Shown here: positions 1-9,649 of the stretch, piece by piece | How the letters are laid out: every line of letters starts with the position of its first letter | Position numbering within the stretch: the first letter of the stretch is position 1 | NCBI GenBank assembly: GCA_019649035.1 | Contig: BMAT01009762.1 | Location: 23,598-46,376, forward strand | Source of the DNA: Elysia marginata | Lineage: Eukaryota; Mollusca; Gastropoda; Plakobranchidae | DNA: 22,779 nucleotides | Reading direction: 5' to 3' | Notes under the pieces: model-generated | Told to the model about the DNA's origin: nothing | Databases searched by the model: none | What the model saw: only the letters and a program-made list of their open reading frames with translations | Translations under genes and position numbers: made by a program

Positions 1-900
1 GGTGAAATGGCAGTAAGTCACGGAGGATAACTCTCGCTGAATTTTTTTTTTTAAGGGATATCGTCTATTCATACATTTTTCATTCTAAATATACAATCTA
101 GAGCAATTAAAAAGATTTTAATCAATGATTCAGACTGTTGAAATTTCACAAAATCAGATGAAATGAGGGAGATCCCACCCCAACATGAGATCAAGATTTA
201 GATGATCTAGATTTTTCATTTTATGTAGGACAGTCAAATTTTTTAGCATTGAAAGATCATCATAAATATAATGAAAGGTTTTCGTCTAAAATCTATTCAT
301 TTTGCCAATTCTCGAAGTTTCAAATATTTTGAGGTGGACTATCAAGTTAAACTTTTGGAAGTAAAACAACGGGGGTGGGAACAAACGAAAAAACTATTCC
401 GTCGAATTGAGACTAACCAAATCAAAATTGAACACTAAAACTGGAACCGCAACCGTTGAAGAGTCACAGGATAGATCTAGATTTTGAATTAAATGGAATA
501 GAACAAATTTCCTTTTACCTTACAAATTTCAACGTCGAACTGTCGATTTCAGTTTCTGTTAAAATTGTTATTCACTTCTCTCTCGGCCGTCTCGGGTTGT
601 CGACATTCAATGTTGTTGTGCTGTGGTTAGCCAGGACTTACCAGAAAAGAAGTGTATAGTCCTAGTAGAAAAAAAAAACCATGGTAAAGTTCTTTCAAGG
701 TAAGTACCGAAGTAAGTTCAAGAAAATATTATACACATTTAAGCATTATAATTTATCATCTTTCTTTAAAAGTTACATTGTGCTCAGATAATAAATATTT
801 TCAGGGCATGGGCATGGGTACACTTAAATTTTTTAACCACTTGAAGTTTATTTTGGCAAGACTTAAAATAATTTCGTAGTGGTAACCGAGGCAGTAGATC
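1..900. other. Non-genic AT-rich stretch
   Basis: No exon-like reading frame with family similarity and no convincing splice pair is visible here. A TAGATCTA palindrome sits at 472-479. The longest open frame (456-659, +) starts at a non-ATG codon and its composition looks like translated AT-rich DNA. I see no RNA gene. Confidence 0.6.
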
Positions 901-963
901 GTAGAATTGCTATTCCAGAAACTAAAAAAAGGTGTTGGTTGGTCCTACTGCTTCTTGTATCTG

Positions 964-1790
964 TTAGTTTTGATTTGTCCTACAACTGTTACTACTCAGA
1001 TTATTTCCGTTGTTGCTGCTGCAGGACATTTTCTTAGCAACGTCTTGTGTTGACAAAACTGTGAAGTTTGCCGAGTAATGATTGATCTGACTTCTAGGTG
1101 TGTTTATAACCGACTCAAGCTCTAGATTGTACCTATGTTGCATAATTATGTGGTGGTACTCTTTTGCTGTATTCAGCACAATCATGTACTGTATTTTGTC
1201 TTCCGTGACATAGCCTGGGTGTAAGGGCGTGCTTATGTCCATAGCGCACTAGATTTGCATTTAGGGGCAAGAGATCATGAGTGGATCTGATAATGAAGCT
1301 TATTCTCCGTATCACCATCCGTTATTATTTCGCAAGTTGGCATTCCACGTTATGGTAATGACATAATCCCAATTCGTCCACTAGTTTGCTGAGTTGAGGT
1401 GGACCTTTTAAAAACCACCAGCGCACATCCTTTTGTCTTATTCCACATATGATGGTTCTTTTTTAACCTTGTCCTGTTTTTCATCACCATATAGCCGTAG
1501 AACACCCCAGTCCTTTGTGGTCAGTCTTCAGATAAGCCCATGCCCCCTTTCATCTTGAGCTACGGATGTTGCAACTTTGCACTCTGGAGATCTTTGTTGA
1601 TTGCTATGTGGTTTTCCCCACTGGGTCACCGGCTCAAACTGCGAGTGATCTGTGTTTCCCGATTTTATACTTCTTTAGAATATATTTCATTGTGAGTTTA
1701 GCTTTCTTTCGCGACAATAAAATATCACGCCTGAGGGACGTTGGGGAATCCACAGTAATTTTATTGTGAATGTGTTGGTTTTGGCTTCAA
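964..1790 (-). mobile_element. Decayed non-LTR-type retroelement relic: C-terminal connector and zinc-knuckle-like region
   Basis: Read on the minus strand, this stretch gives broken frames resembling the region after the reverse transcriptase in invertebrate LINE-like proteins. A frame ending near 964 includes QFEPVTQWGK, KDWGVLRLYGDEK and WTNWD. A second, shifted frame (1133-1318) includes FIIRSTHDLLPLNANLVRYG and then LCHGRQNTVH, which recalls the connector and degenerate zinc-knuckle that follow the polymerase in such proteins. Several stops and at least one frameshift separate the pieces, so it cannot encode a working protein. No polymerase catalytic motif is visible. The family match is from memory of the general pattern, so the class is less certain than the relic call. 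Confidence 0.5.
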
Positions 1791-1829
1791 TCATCTACGT
1801 GTGACCTGAGAATAACAAGGTTCTAAGTT

Positions 1830-2800
1830 CAATTGGCACAGTTTTGAGAAAATCAACTTCAGAGTTTTAGAAAACTCTTTTGTTCGTCGTGTTTCACTAC
1901 ATGAGGAGATGATCTTAAATTTGGGCGAAACTATGATCCTTTTGGGTTCTGCTCTTTGGGGATTGTACTCCTTCTGTAGCTATTCACTCTTTACTACAAG
2001 ACAAACAAAGCAAGGAAAGACAAACTTATTGTTCAATTTCTTCTTCGTCGTGGTCTGTAAATGGAGCGTACGTTTGTCAAGTTTGATCCTGTAGGTGGAT
2101 GACGATGCGTGCACGCCAGGGTCTCCACGTGCGATCCACCGGATTGGACTTCCCTTTTTCATGGTCTCCCGTTTGCCAAGAGCTGTATTCGAATAAATTT
2201 GTAATTGTCATGGTGTATCCCGAGGGACTAATAGTTGCAAGAAGAGTCTAAAACGCTTGCAAGAAGCTATGTTATTGTTAATACACATACTTAAAGGTAG
2301 CGCCAGTCGTTGTTCTAAGAGAATCTTCCGCCTGTTGCTGTGGGTAAGTCACTGTTGATCTCGTATAGAAATTAATCGACTAACCTACCCTACTGATGCG
2401 TTGCTTACTCACAGCAGGTTATTTCAGCCATAACTAGTTGGCGGATGCCTTTTAACGTCATACCCAGGACTCTGTACACAGTATTTTTTTTAGAACTGTA
2501 GGTATTCATGACACGAACAAACAAAAAAAAAATAACGTAAGAATCAAAAGCATCAAATTAATAGGAAAAGCAAGACTAAGATGCACATTTAAGCGCCTTA
2601 TGATTGTTGAAGAAAATAACATGAAAACATTTAACACTAAGTTAGTTTAGTGTCTAAAATCGAACCAACTGATATTTCCAGGATTAGAGCATCAATTTTT
2701 TATTCCTTATGAAACAACAGCTCAATTATCCTGCCTAAAATCCAAAGAAAAGTTTGTTTTTTCAGTTGCTGTTGTTGTTTGGGTCAGTCGGCCTACTAGT
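1830..2800. other. Non-genic stretch, possibly more retroelement debris
   Basis: No intact gene is visible. A minus-strand open frame at 1980-2162 lies between the two retroelement pieces and could be further debris, but I cannot tie it to a domain. The decamer TTGCAAGAAG occurs twice about 30 bp apart near 2236-2275. Confidence 0.4.
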
Positions 2801-2802
2801 GC

Positions 2803-2985
2803 CTAGACTTCAAGATTTGGTTCATTATTGCTACCACATTCTAAAGGCTGTACTGTCAGTTTTCTCAAAAGATCATAGGCAAATGGACCCACAAATCCTC
2901 TGGCGCCGATCTTTACAGGCATTATTCTAACCTTGTTCCAATTGTTATCAAGTCTAGGTACTTTCCCTTTTTGTATGTGTGGAAC
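2803..2985 (-). mobile_element. Retroelement C-terminal motif fragment
   Basis: A minus-strand frame of about 60 codons ends at the stop at 2803-2805. It contains MPVKIGARGFVGPFAYDLL, which resembles the conserved (V/I)E(V/I)G.RGF block near the C-terminus of LINE-like ORFs common in mollusc and cnidarian genomes. It is on the same strand as the 964-1790 relic but upstream of it in minus-strand order, although this block should follow the zinc-knuckle. It is therefore probably from another copy or a rearranged one. Similarity is recalled, not searched. Confidence 0.42.
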
Positions 2986-2989
2986 TTAC

Positions 2990-4600
2990 CCATTCTGCTT
3001 CCATAGTTATATTAAACTGTTAGTTTGTGGTTACTGATTAACTGCTGATTACATTCTTTGCTTTTGGGTAGCCTGCTTGTGAGGGTCGACCTCCAGTGTT
3101 AATTATTTCTATGCCTTCTATTATTAGGAAAATGAGTTTTGTTGGTTTATCGTAGGCTTAATTTTATCCTTTCAATAGGCATTCTGTTGGTGAGGATTAA
3201 TTAAAAATAAACCCATTCAATCATGACATCGGTATTCATATTTAGATTTTGAGAAAGAAAATAACAGGTTATGAAGATACTTCGTGAGATAAAAAGTAAG
3301 TCAAACAAAAATATGGGTAGATTTTTAGCTTATGGAAAGAAAGAAAAACGCCTAAGTGAATCAGAATTTCATTTACAATGAGTTGAATGGACTTTTGTCG
3401 ATAAACAAGGATCCTCATTGAATGAAAACGAAACAGTTCTGATTGTAAGCCCCATCTTGGCCTATCTACTGTGTACCTACAAGATGGTCATTGGCCAGCA
3501 GGGCTCTTGTTTTAAATGCGAACCTTTAAATGTTTTTGTCTTGCTTGACCTTGACCCTTACCTACCGGTGTCCCTGAACCTCCAGTTTTGCCTCTGTTTG
3601 TCACTCGACTGTTGTTGCTTTCTCTGGAGCCATACTGAGCCTGCCTTTCTGGTAGGTGGTCAACGGCCGACAACGGGTCTACGACAATGTTTATTGACTT
3701 AATTTCATGCCTGGTCTAGAGTAGGATAGACTGCAGTGCATACCAGAAAATAGAATTTTAAACCTAAGCTAGACTCAATAGATCCAGATTCGTATCATAA
3801 ACCGAAGTACAACGCAATGAACCAATTTCTTACCTTGACTTGTTCAAGACTTTTTGTCATTCTTGAAAGAAATCAAAATACAGGTTTAAACGAATTTCAA
3901 TCTTTAGATCAAGATTTATAAGATATCTCGACATAGAGACAGATCAAACAAAATTTTCGAGACAACTTTAGAAATCTCTAGATCTAGAATGGTTTCCGCA
4001 CTGGGATGCGACCCGGCCTCAAGGTCTAGGCCTTTAGAACCCTTCACACCTAACATTGATTTCTAAACTAGATTTAAACCAAGCCCTTTGAGGGATAAAA
4101 TCGAGGCTTTGAAGTATGACAATCATCTTGAAATTAAACATGACTTGATGATTTATAAATACAAACTTAGAAAAAGTAGGCCTAGAGATCTATTTGGAAA
4201 AGGTTATGTTTCTGATGATGGAAAGGATTTCCACTCGGAAAGATTTCCAGAGACGGGTGCCACCCTTTTCTAAGACTAGATTTTTCTAAATTTCCTCGGT
4301 AACAAAGTCTTTGATTTTTTTTTTAGAAATAGAGGGCCCTGAGCAATGAATTACTGACGAAATGAAGGCTAATGAAGAGTCATTTTAATTTTTTATAATA
4401 ATCAATAGTGGCACCCAGTGTGGAAATCCTGCCTTTCAGCCTGTAGGACTAGGACATAGTCTTTATTTTAAAGAATTAAGTTTTGTTGCATGTCTTATTC
4501 TACAATGATGGAGGATATAGAATTATCACTTTCTGTTCAAAATTTGATATAGGTCCATCAAACAAAGGTATCTAGCCTACATTTAATTCCCTAAGTTAAA
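2990..4600. other. Upstream region of PARK7, no gene recognised
   Basis: It should hold the PARK7 promoter and perhaps a non-coding first exon, but I find no clear TATA/initiator pair. Palindromes TAGATCTA (3979-3986) and TAGGCCTA (4177-4184) occur. Open frames at 3418-3702 and 4088-4273 have non-ATG starts and no recognisable family, so they are not called. Confidence 0.5.
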
Positions 4601-4623
4601 TACCTCTTTATCTCCCTGATCAG
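4600..4623 (+). promoter_or_regulatory. Candidate 3' splice site before the PARK7 start-codon exon
   Basis: A pyrimidine-rich run ending in CTGATCAG at 4623 lies 53 nt upstream of the ATG. It suggests that a non-coding first exon lies further upstream, as in vertebrate PARK7. The upstream exon itself cannot be placed. The alternative is a transcription start within this stretch and no upstream intron. Confidence 0.4.
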
Positions 4624-4676
4624 TCTTGACAAACCTTCACAGCCGTCGGCTATTTCAAAACTCAACCAGACTCAAC

Positions 4677-7600
4677 ATGCCTTCTGCACTTGTTTTCTTG
4701 GCCGAAGGTGCTGAAGAGATGGAAACAGTCATCAGTGTGGATGTCTTGCGCAGAGGAGGGGTATGTTTTGTGTTAGGTGTAATAGAAGTACTTTGTTTTT
4801 TTTCTCCTAAAGTTACTCTCTGTCTCTGTCTGTCTGTCTCTCTTTCTCTCTGTCTGTCTATGTCCCTCTCTGCTGCATGAAATGGAATGTACCATGTAAT
4901 TGAAGCAAGAATTGAAACAGCAAACAGTTTTTTTTTATTCAGTTTGAGGTAATAACATCTAATTTCAATTTTGTTCGTTATGTATTTTATGATTTATATT
5001 ATTTCCTCAGTCACTTTTCTTCATGATTTTTTTATAACTTTCAGTCCTCAGGTCACAGTCAAATCAGTGCTTCATTCATACCTGTGTTCTTTCAGTTACT
5101 TAAATCTTATACTTTCAAACAAGATGTTCTAAATAAAAAAGTTACAAAAAAAAAACTTAAGAAGATAATCTCTCATATCCCTTTTCTGTAACATACGCTG
5201 TATGTCTTATGTCTCGCAGCAAAATGCTGACATGACGTACGTTGTACGTCCTTGGATTTGTCTGTTCTCTATGACGCTTAGTTTGACAATGAGCCTAGGG
5301 GCGTGTAACGCAGAATTATTTAAATTAAAATCCAACAATATAATTGGAATTCAGAGATTACTAAAAAATGTTACGTCATGGGATTGACAAAACCTATGTT
5401 AGAACAGGATTAATTATTTTGTCCAGAATGGAATCTACACTATATATATATAACATGTTCTTTGACATTAAATTTTTAATTTTGTTTTTTATCATACCAT
5501 CAGATTGATGTTACACTGGCAGGCTTGAAAGGAGTGGAGCCTGTTTTATGTAGTAGAAATGTGAAGCTTGTGCCAGACAAATCTGTGGCTGACGCCCTTA
5601 AATCTGGGCCCTATGATGTTTTGGTTTGTCCTGGCGGTGCAAAAGGAGCTCAAAATTTGTGTGAGGTAATGGGCTTTTTGGCATGTCATGTCCAATAACT
5701 TCAAAGTAAGGATATTTAGAATCACTTGTTAAGGCATATTAGTTTAGACATATATACAGGTTTTTTTTATCTTATGTATTTTTAAGTTACACAATGGCAA
5801 TTTGATTTTTATAAAAGATCTAGTTTGAAATAAATGGTGCGAATAAATGGATCTGGGATCCAGAAAGCTGTTGATATGTTTTGTTAAATATGTTCATTCG
5901 GAACAATATAATCCAAAAAAAGCAAAATAAAAGTCCTTTGTTCTGTGCTTCGTTTTTATATGAAAAAAAATTTTTATGATTGGGTAGTGCTGCAAGATTT
6001 TGCAGTTTTTCAACTTCTGCAAGGTTTTGCAATTATAGCTTTTTTCTCTCAGCTTTGAGCTATGACTTTATATTTTTTTTCCTTCTCACTCTCTCCTGGG
6101 ATTTATAGTAACCTTTTTCTTCCTCTTTGAAATGAAGTATGTCAAAGCTACAACCATAATTTTTCTTACTTTGAAATGACATGCAACACACTGTTAACAT
6201 TTAAAAAAAAGTTTTGCCCTTAATACTTTGAAAGAAAAATACTGACTTGTGCCTTATACATTCTTGCTAACTTTTGTTCATCTTTTTTAATGCTTGATAG
6301 TTGATATATATACAATTTTAGAGGTACATCTGCTTCACTATTTTTGGTCAGAATTTTCGACACATTGTGCCAGAATTATTTTTGTGTGTGTTTTAACAAA
6401 GTTGTCTACTCTCTTTTTTTATACTGTAAGAATACTCTCGGCATTGCCTATCTCTGACAGAAAACTTCGTGGTGTTTGTCAAACTTTGTACACTGGTTGT
6501 TTCGTCTCAGTTGAGGAAGACATCAAAAGTTGACCAACCTTTGGCACATCCTGTGAGCCTACTTACGGTATAAACAGAGAGAGTTAGTGACGCTGACGGC
6601 GTTCTTACAGTCAAAAAGAGTAAAGGAGATATTCAGGGGACATAACCAATAAATTTAGCCTAGGTTAAAAATGAAGTTAGGTGCAAGTATTTATATATAT
6701 ATAAAACTGTCCCCATGGGATACATAGAAAAAAAAAAGAAGAAGTCAACAGAAATTGACTCAAGAGACTTTGACTCAAACAGGGTTGACTGCAATTTATT
6801 TTCTGAAGATTTTTTTTTTTTCAGTCGGCAGAGGTTGGGAAAGCCTTGAAAGAGCAAGAGAAAGCTGGTCGTCTTGTGGCTGCAGTTTGTGCTGGTAAGC
6901 CCTTAAATTTTTTAAAATGATTTCATATCATCTTTGAATATTTCACAATCACATATATATGACTCTTAGAAAAGTTGACATTTGTTTTAGCTTGTGTATT
7001 CAACTTCAAAGATATTTATCGTTTCTTATTGTAGTGTGCACATGATTTTGTGGGTTATGTGATATTTTTTTATTTAATGCTTTTGAAAAGGGATTTTTAA
7101 GTACATCTTCCACTGAGTTAATGTATATTTCATTGTAGTATAGGCGTCTATACTGTAAGTACATTTGAATGCAGATTTGAACTATTATAGTAGAATCTCT
7201 GTAAACTGAAAATTTAGGAACCAAAAAAATTATTTTGCTGAAAACAGATTTTGGTTTAGCTAGGATAGTTTTTATAGAAAAAAAATGGAACACCTTTAAA
7301 TTGAAAGTTGTTTAGTAGTACCACATTTTTTTTTGTTAAACTACTTTCCAACTTCTGATTTAAAGGTCTTTTGCTGTACCAATAATTCAAGGCTTTGATT
7401 TTGTAAAAATTTGGATGCGTTTTCTAAAGCATGAACATTGAGCTTCAGAAACCAGCTGTCATTCCCTACCAAACCTTTCAGCTTCAGGGCTGTTTGATAT
7501 CTAGTGCACTGGGCTCATGGTGGGTAGCAAAATAAGCCTTTGCTTGGTGTGCTGGGCCTACAGGGTGATTGGTTTAAACACTGCCACTTACTATAAATAA

Positions 7601-9345
7601 AAATACAACTACTTACCATAAATAATATTGTACACGTTTACTTTTTTCAGCGCCAACAGCATTGCTGGCTCATCAAGTGGCCAAAGGCAAAAAAGTAACC
7701 TCTCATCCCAGTGTTGCTGACAAGCTCAAAGGTAACTCATGCTGACTGCATCTACTGCTTTTTCTTGCCCCTTTTTTAAAACATGGATTGATAGCTGTGG
7801 TATAGGGAATATGATGCTAATATTTATTAATTTTACGCAATTCTTTAAACTCTGAATTGTGGCTTTTAACAAGAGCTTGAAGAAGTATTATACTTATAAT
7901 TTTAAAGATACTTTTTACTTTACACTTTCAAGAGTAGGTAATCTATAAAGTAGGCCTAGTCTGCTATGATTTAGATTAATCTTTTTGAAGGAGAAGCAAA
8001 TTTTTCAGTCTTATTGTTTAATACTCAGTGATTCTAGCTTAAAATTAGATTGTGGTCATAGTGAAAGATAATATTTTATTCTATTTCTTAATGAATCAAC
8101 ATAGAACCTTACTATGTAAAAATATTGGTCAAAATGTTTTTAATCAGTCATATAGGGAATGAGATTAGAGGTAAAACAAGAGTAACGTCCCTTTAGCCAG
8201 AAGACAACACTCCAAAATACTATAGTGGTTATTGTAATCTAGACCTAGATTGTAGGGTAAGTTTCTTACTTTTATAAACGATTTGACATCTAGAACTTAA
8301 AAGCTATAGAGCTAAACAAAAATTTTATGTTCAAAATAAATCTGACGCATAAATTTTAAAAGATTGTAATATTTGTATTCATAAGATAGTAAAGTGACAC
8401 CGCGAAAGTTCCGCTACTCTTGTTGAAATCTCATTCCCTGTAGACCTTAAATGCAAGTTGAATTTTTAGAGGGATTAGTGTTGTGTGGAAAACATTTTTT
8501 TATAAGGCATGTATAGCTTTGCAGAAAATGTTTGATTTACCATCCGACATAAACTTAAATATGGTGAGATGGAAAAAAAAATTGAATCCTTTTTGGCTTT
8601 TTGCCCTTGTAATTTTTGGAACGTTTTCCAGGATTGTTTTGAAGATGAAAAAAAAATGCGCGTTTCATAGGAAAACTGACCACTGTTTCTGAATCCATGC
8701 ATTGTGCTATAAATAATGTAGCAGTTATCTTGTAACCATATAGTCCTATGGTTCGTCAGTCTAGTGTGCCATGCAAACGTAATTGGTTTGTTTTAGTGGA
8801 ACTTTTACACCATATATTGATAAGGGACAAATTTACCTGCTAAATCCACACACAACGCATGTACTGTGAGATTAAGAGTTAAGATTAGATTTTCTTCTGT
8901 GACCAAAAAGTTATTCAAAGCTAAAGGCTCAATGGACATTTTGCTCAAGAATCATCATAAAGTATTTTGAGTAATAACTAATAATTAAATAAACAAGTAG
9001 ATGTATTGAAAATGAGGTTGAAATGTCACTTCAACATTAAAGATTTTAGTATTAAAAAAAAACATTTTTCATTCTTGTAAAAATTTTTCATCAGAAAATA
9101 TTTTTGGTGAAACTTATTTAACCGTTTTATTTTTAAATTTATTTCTCTTAAGAGTTTATGTTCTGTTTTTTTTTTTTTGCTCAGGTGACTACAAATATCT
9201 AGAGGATAGAGTGGTGGTTGATGAAAAAATAATAACCAGCCGTGGGCCAGGCACCTGTTTTGAGTTTGCCTTGGCAATTGTTGAGCAAATCCAAGGCAAA
9301 GACAAGGCCTCATCCCTGGTGAATCCTATGCTGGTCAAAATGTAA
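4677..9345 (+). CDS. PARK7: PARK7 / protein DJ-1 (5 coding exons, 185 aa)
   Basis: This is a DJ-1/PfpI-superfamily homodimeric redox sensor, also described as a protein and glyoxal deglycase and a chaperone, acting in cytosol, nucleus and mitochondria. Coding exons are 4677-4760, 5504-5665, 6825-6894, 7651-7731 and 9185-9345. All introns are GT-AG and phases match (0, 0, 1, 1), giving 558 nt and 185 residues plus TAA. Visible landmarks: the N-terminal GAEEMETVI block with E16 (human E18), C44-S45-R46 (human C46-R48), PGG at the nucleophile-elbow side, [13 protein letters not shown] with catalytic C104 (human C106), H124 (human H126), and SRGPGT followed by FEFALAIVE. The final helix of metazoan DJ-1 is present. 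Differences from human (189 aa): two residues shorter at the N-terminus, two missing in the KGDYKY turn, V51 at the human C53 position, A106 after C-A. The start has A at -3. Frame integrity and conserved residues argue for a functional gene. Confidence 0.97.
4761..5503 (+). other. PARK7 intron 1 (743 nt) with CTGT/CT microsatellite
   Basis: The donor is GTATGT and the acceptor ends CCATCAG. A pyrimidine microsatellite of CTGT and CT units runs from about 4816 to 4872, only 55 nt after the donor. The rest is AT-rich with no other structure seen. Confidence 0.85.
4816..4872. repeat. Imperfect (CTGT)n/(CT)n microsatellite
   Basis: Alternating CTCT, CTGT and TTTC units, interrupted, in PARK7 intron 1. 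Confidence 0.85.
5666..6824 (+). other. PARK7 intron 2 (1159 nt)
   Basis: The donor is GTAATG. The acceptor has a long T run and ends TTTCAG. The sequence is AT-rich with short A and T runs, and includes two similar TGCAAG(A/G)TTTTGCA motifs near 5990-6032. No gene, RNA or clear transposon is seen. Confidence 0.8.
6895..7650 (+). other. PARK7 intron 3 (756 nt)
   Basis: The donor is GTAAGC. The acceptor ends CTTTTTTCAG. It splits a codon after the first base, directly after catalytic C104-A105. No other feature was found inside. Confidence 0.85.
7732..9184 (+). other. PARK7 intron 4 (1453 nt), hosts an inverted-repeat element
   Basis: The donor is GTAACT. The acceptor has a run of T and ends TTGCTCAG. 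The intron holds the inverted-repeat element at 8153-8440 and a TAGGCCTA at 7951-7958. Small open frames near 8475-8702 on both strands are low-complexity AT-rich shadows. Confidence 0.85.
8153..8440. mobile_element. 288-bp MITE-like element with TA flanks
   Basis: The left end begins TAGGGAATGAGATT and the right end, reverse-complemented, begins CAGGGAATGAGATT. The arms continue imperfectly for about 40 bp: AACAAGAGTAACG on the left pairs with CGCTACTCTTGTT on the right. TA lies on both sides (8151-8152 and 8441-8442), as expected for a Tc1/mariner-type target duplication. There is no transposase frame inside, so it would be a non-autonomous element. The superfamily is inferred from TA alone. 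Confidence 0.6.
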
Positions 9346-9607
9346 AGTGTTTTGCAAACTTTCTCAATATACAATGTCATGTACTTTAAATTTCCTCCAT
9401 AAGTCCATGCCTTTCAATTTGATCAGTTTCAGCATTTGTTATGGACTCATGGTGTGAAAAGAAGAAAAAAATCCTACAATTACAAAACTTGGTTTCTTTG
9501 TTTTTGCCTCTTGTTTGTGCCTTTGGTCATTAAATTTAGATGGGCCAATTCAGATAATATCTCATCATTCTCAATTACAAAAAGTCAATTCTTTTACTAA
9601 TGCAAGA

Positions 9608-9613
9608 AATAAA
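9608..9613 (+). terminator. Candidate PARK7 polyadenylation signal AATAAA
   Basis: This is the first AATAAA after the PARK7 stop, 263 nt downstream, giving a 3' UTR of about 280-300 nt. Further AATAAA at 10052-10057, 10411-10416 and 10887-10892 could end longer 3' UTR forms. Confidence 0.45.
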
Positions 9614-9649
9614 GGCAAAATGATAAAAACTGATGATTCCGAAGGTTAA

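Noticed and set aside
3418-3702. 94-codon plus-strand open frame
   Set aside because: Non-ATG start, no domain, Leu/Cys-rich composition typical of chance frames; no splice support.
4088-4273. 61-codon plus-strand open frame upstream of PARK7
   Set aside because: Its start is a non-ATG codon, it has no family match, and no splice phase joins it to PARK7.
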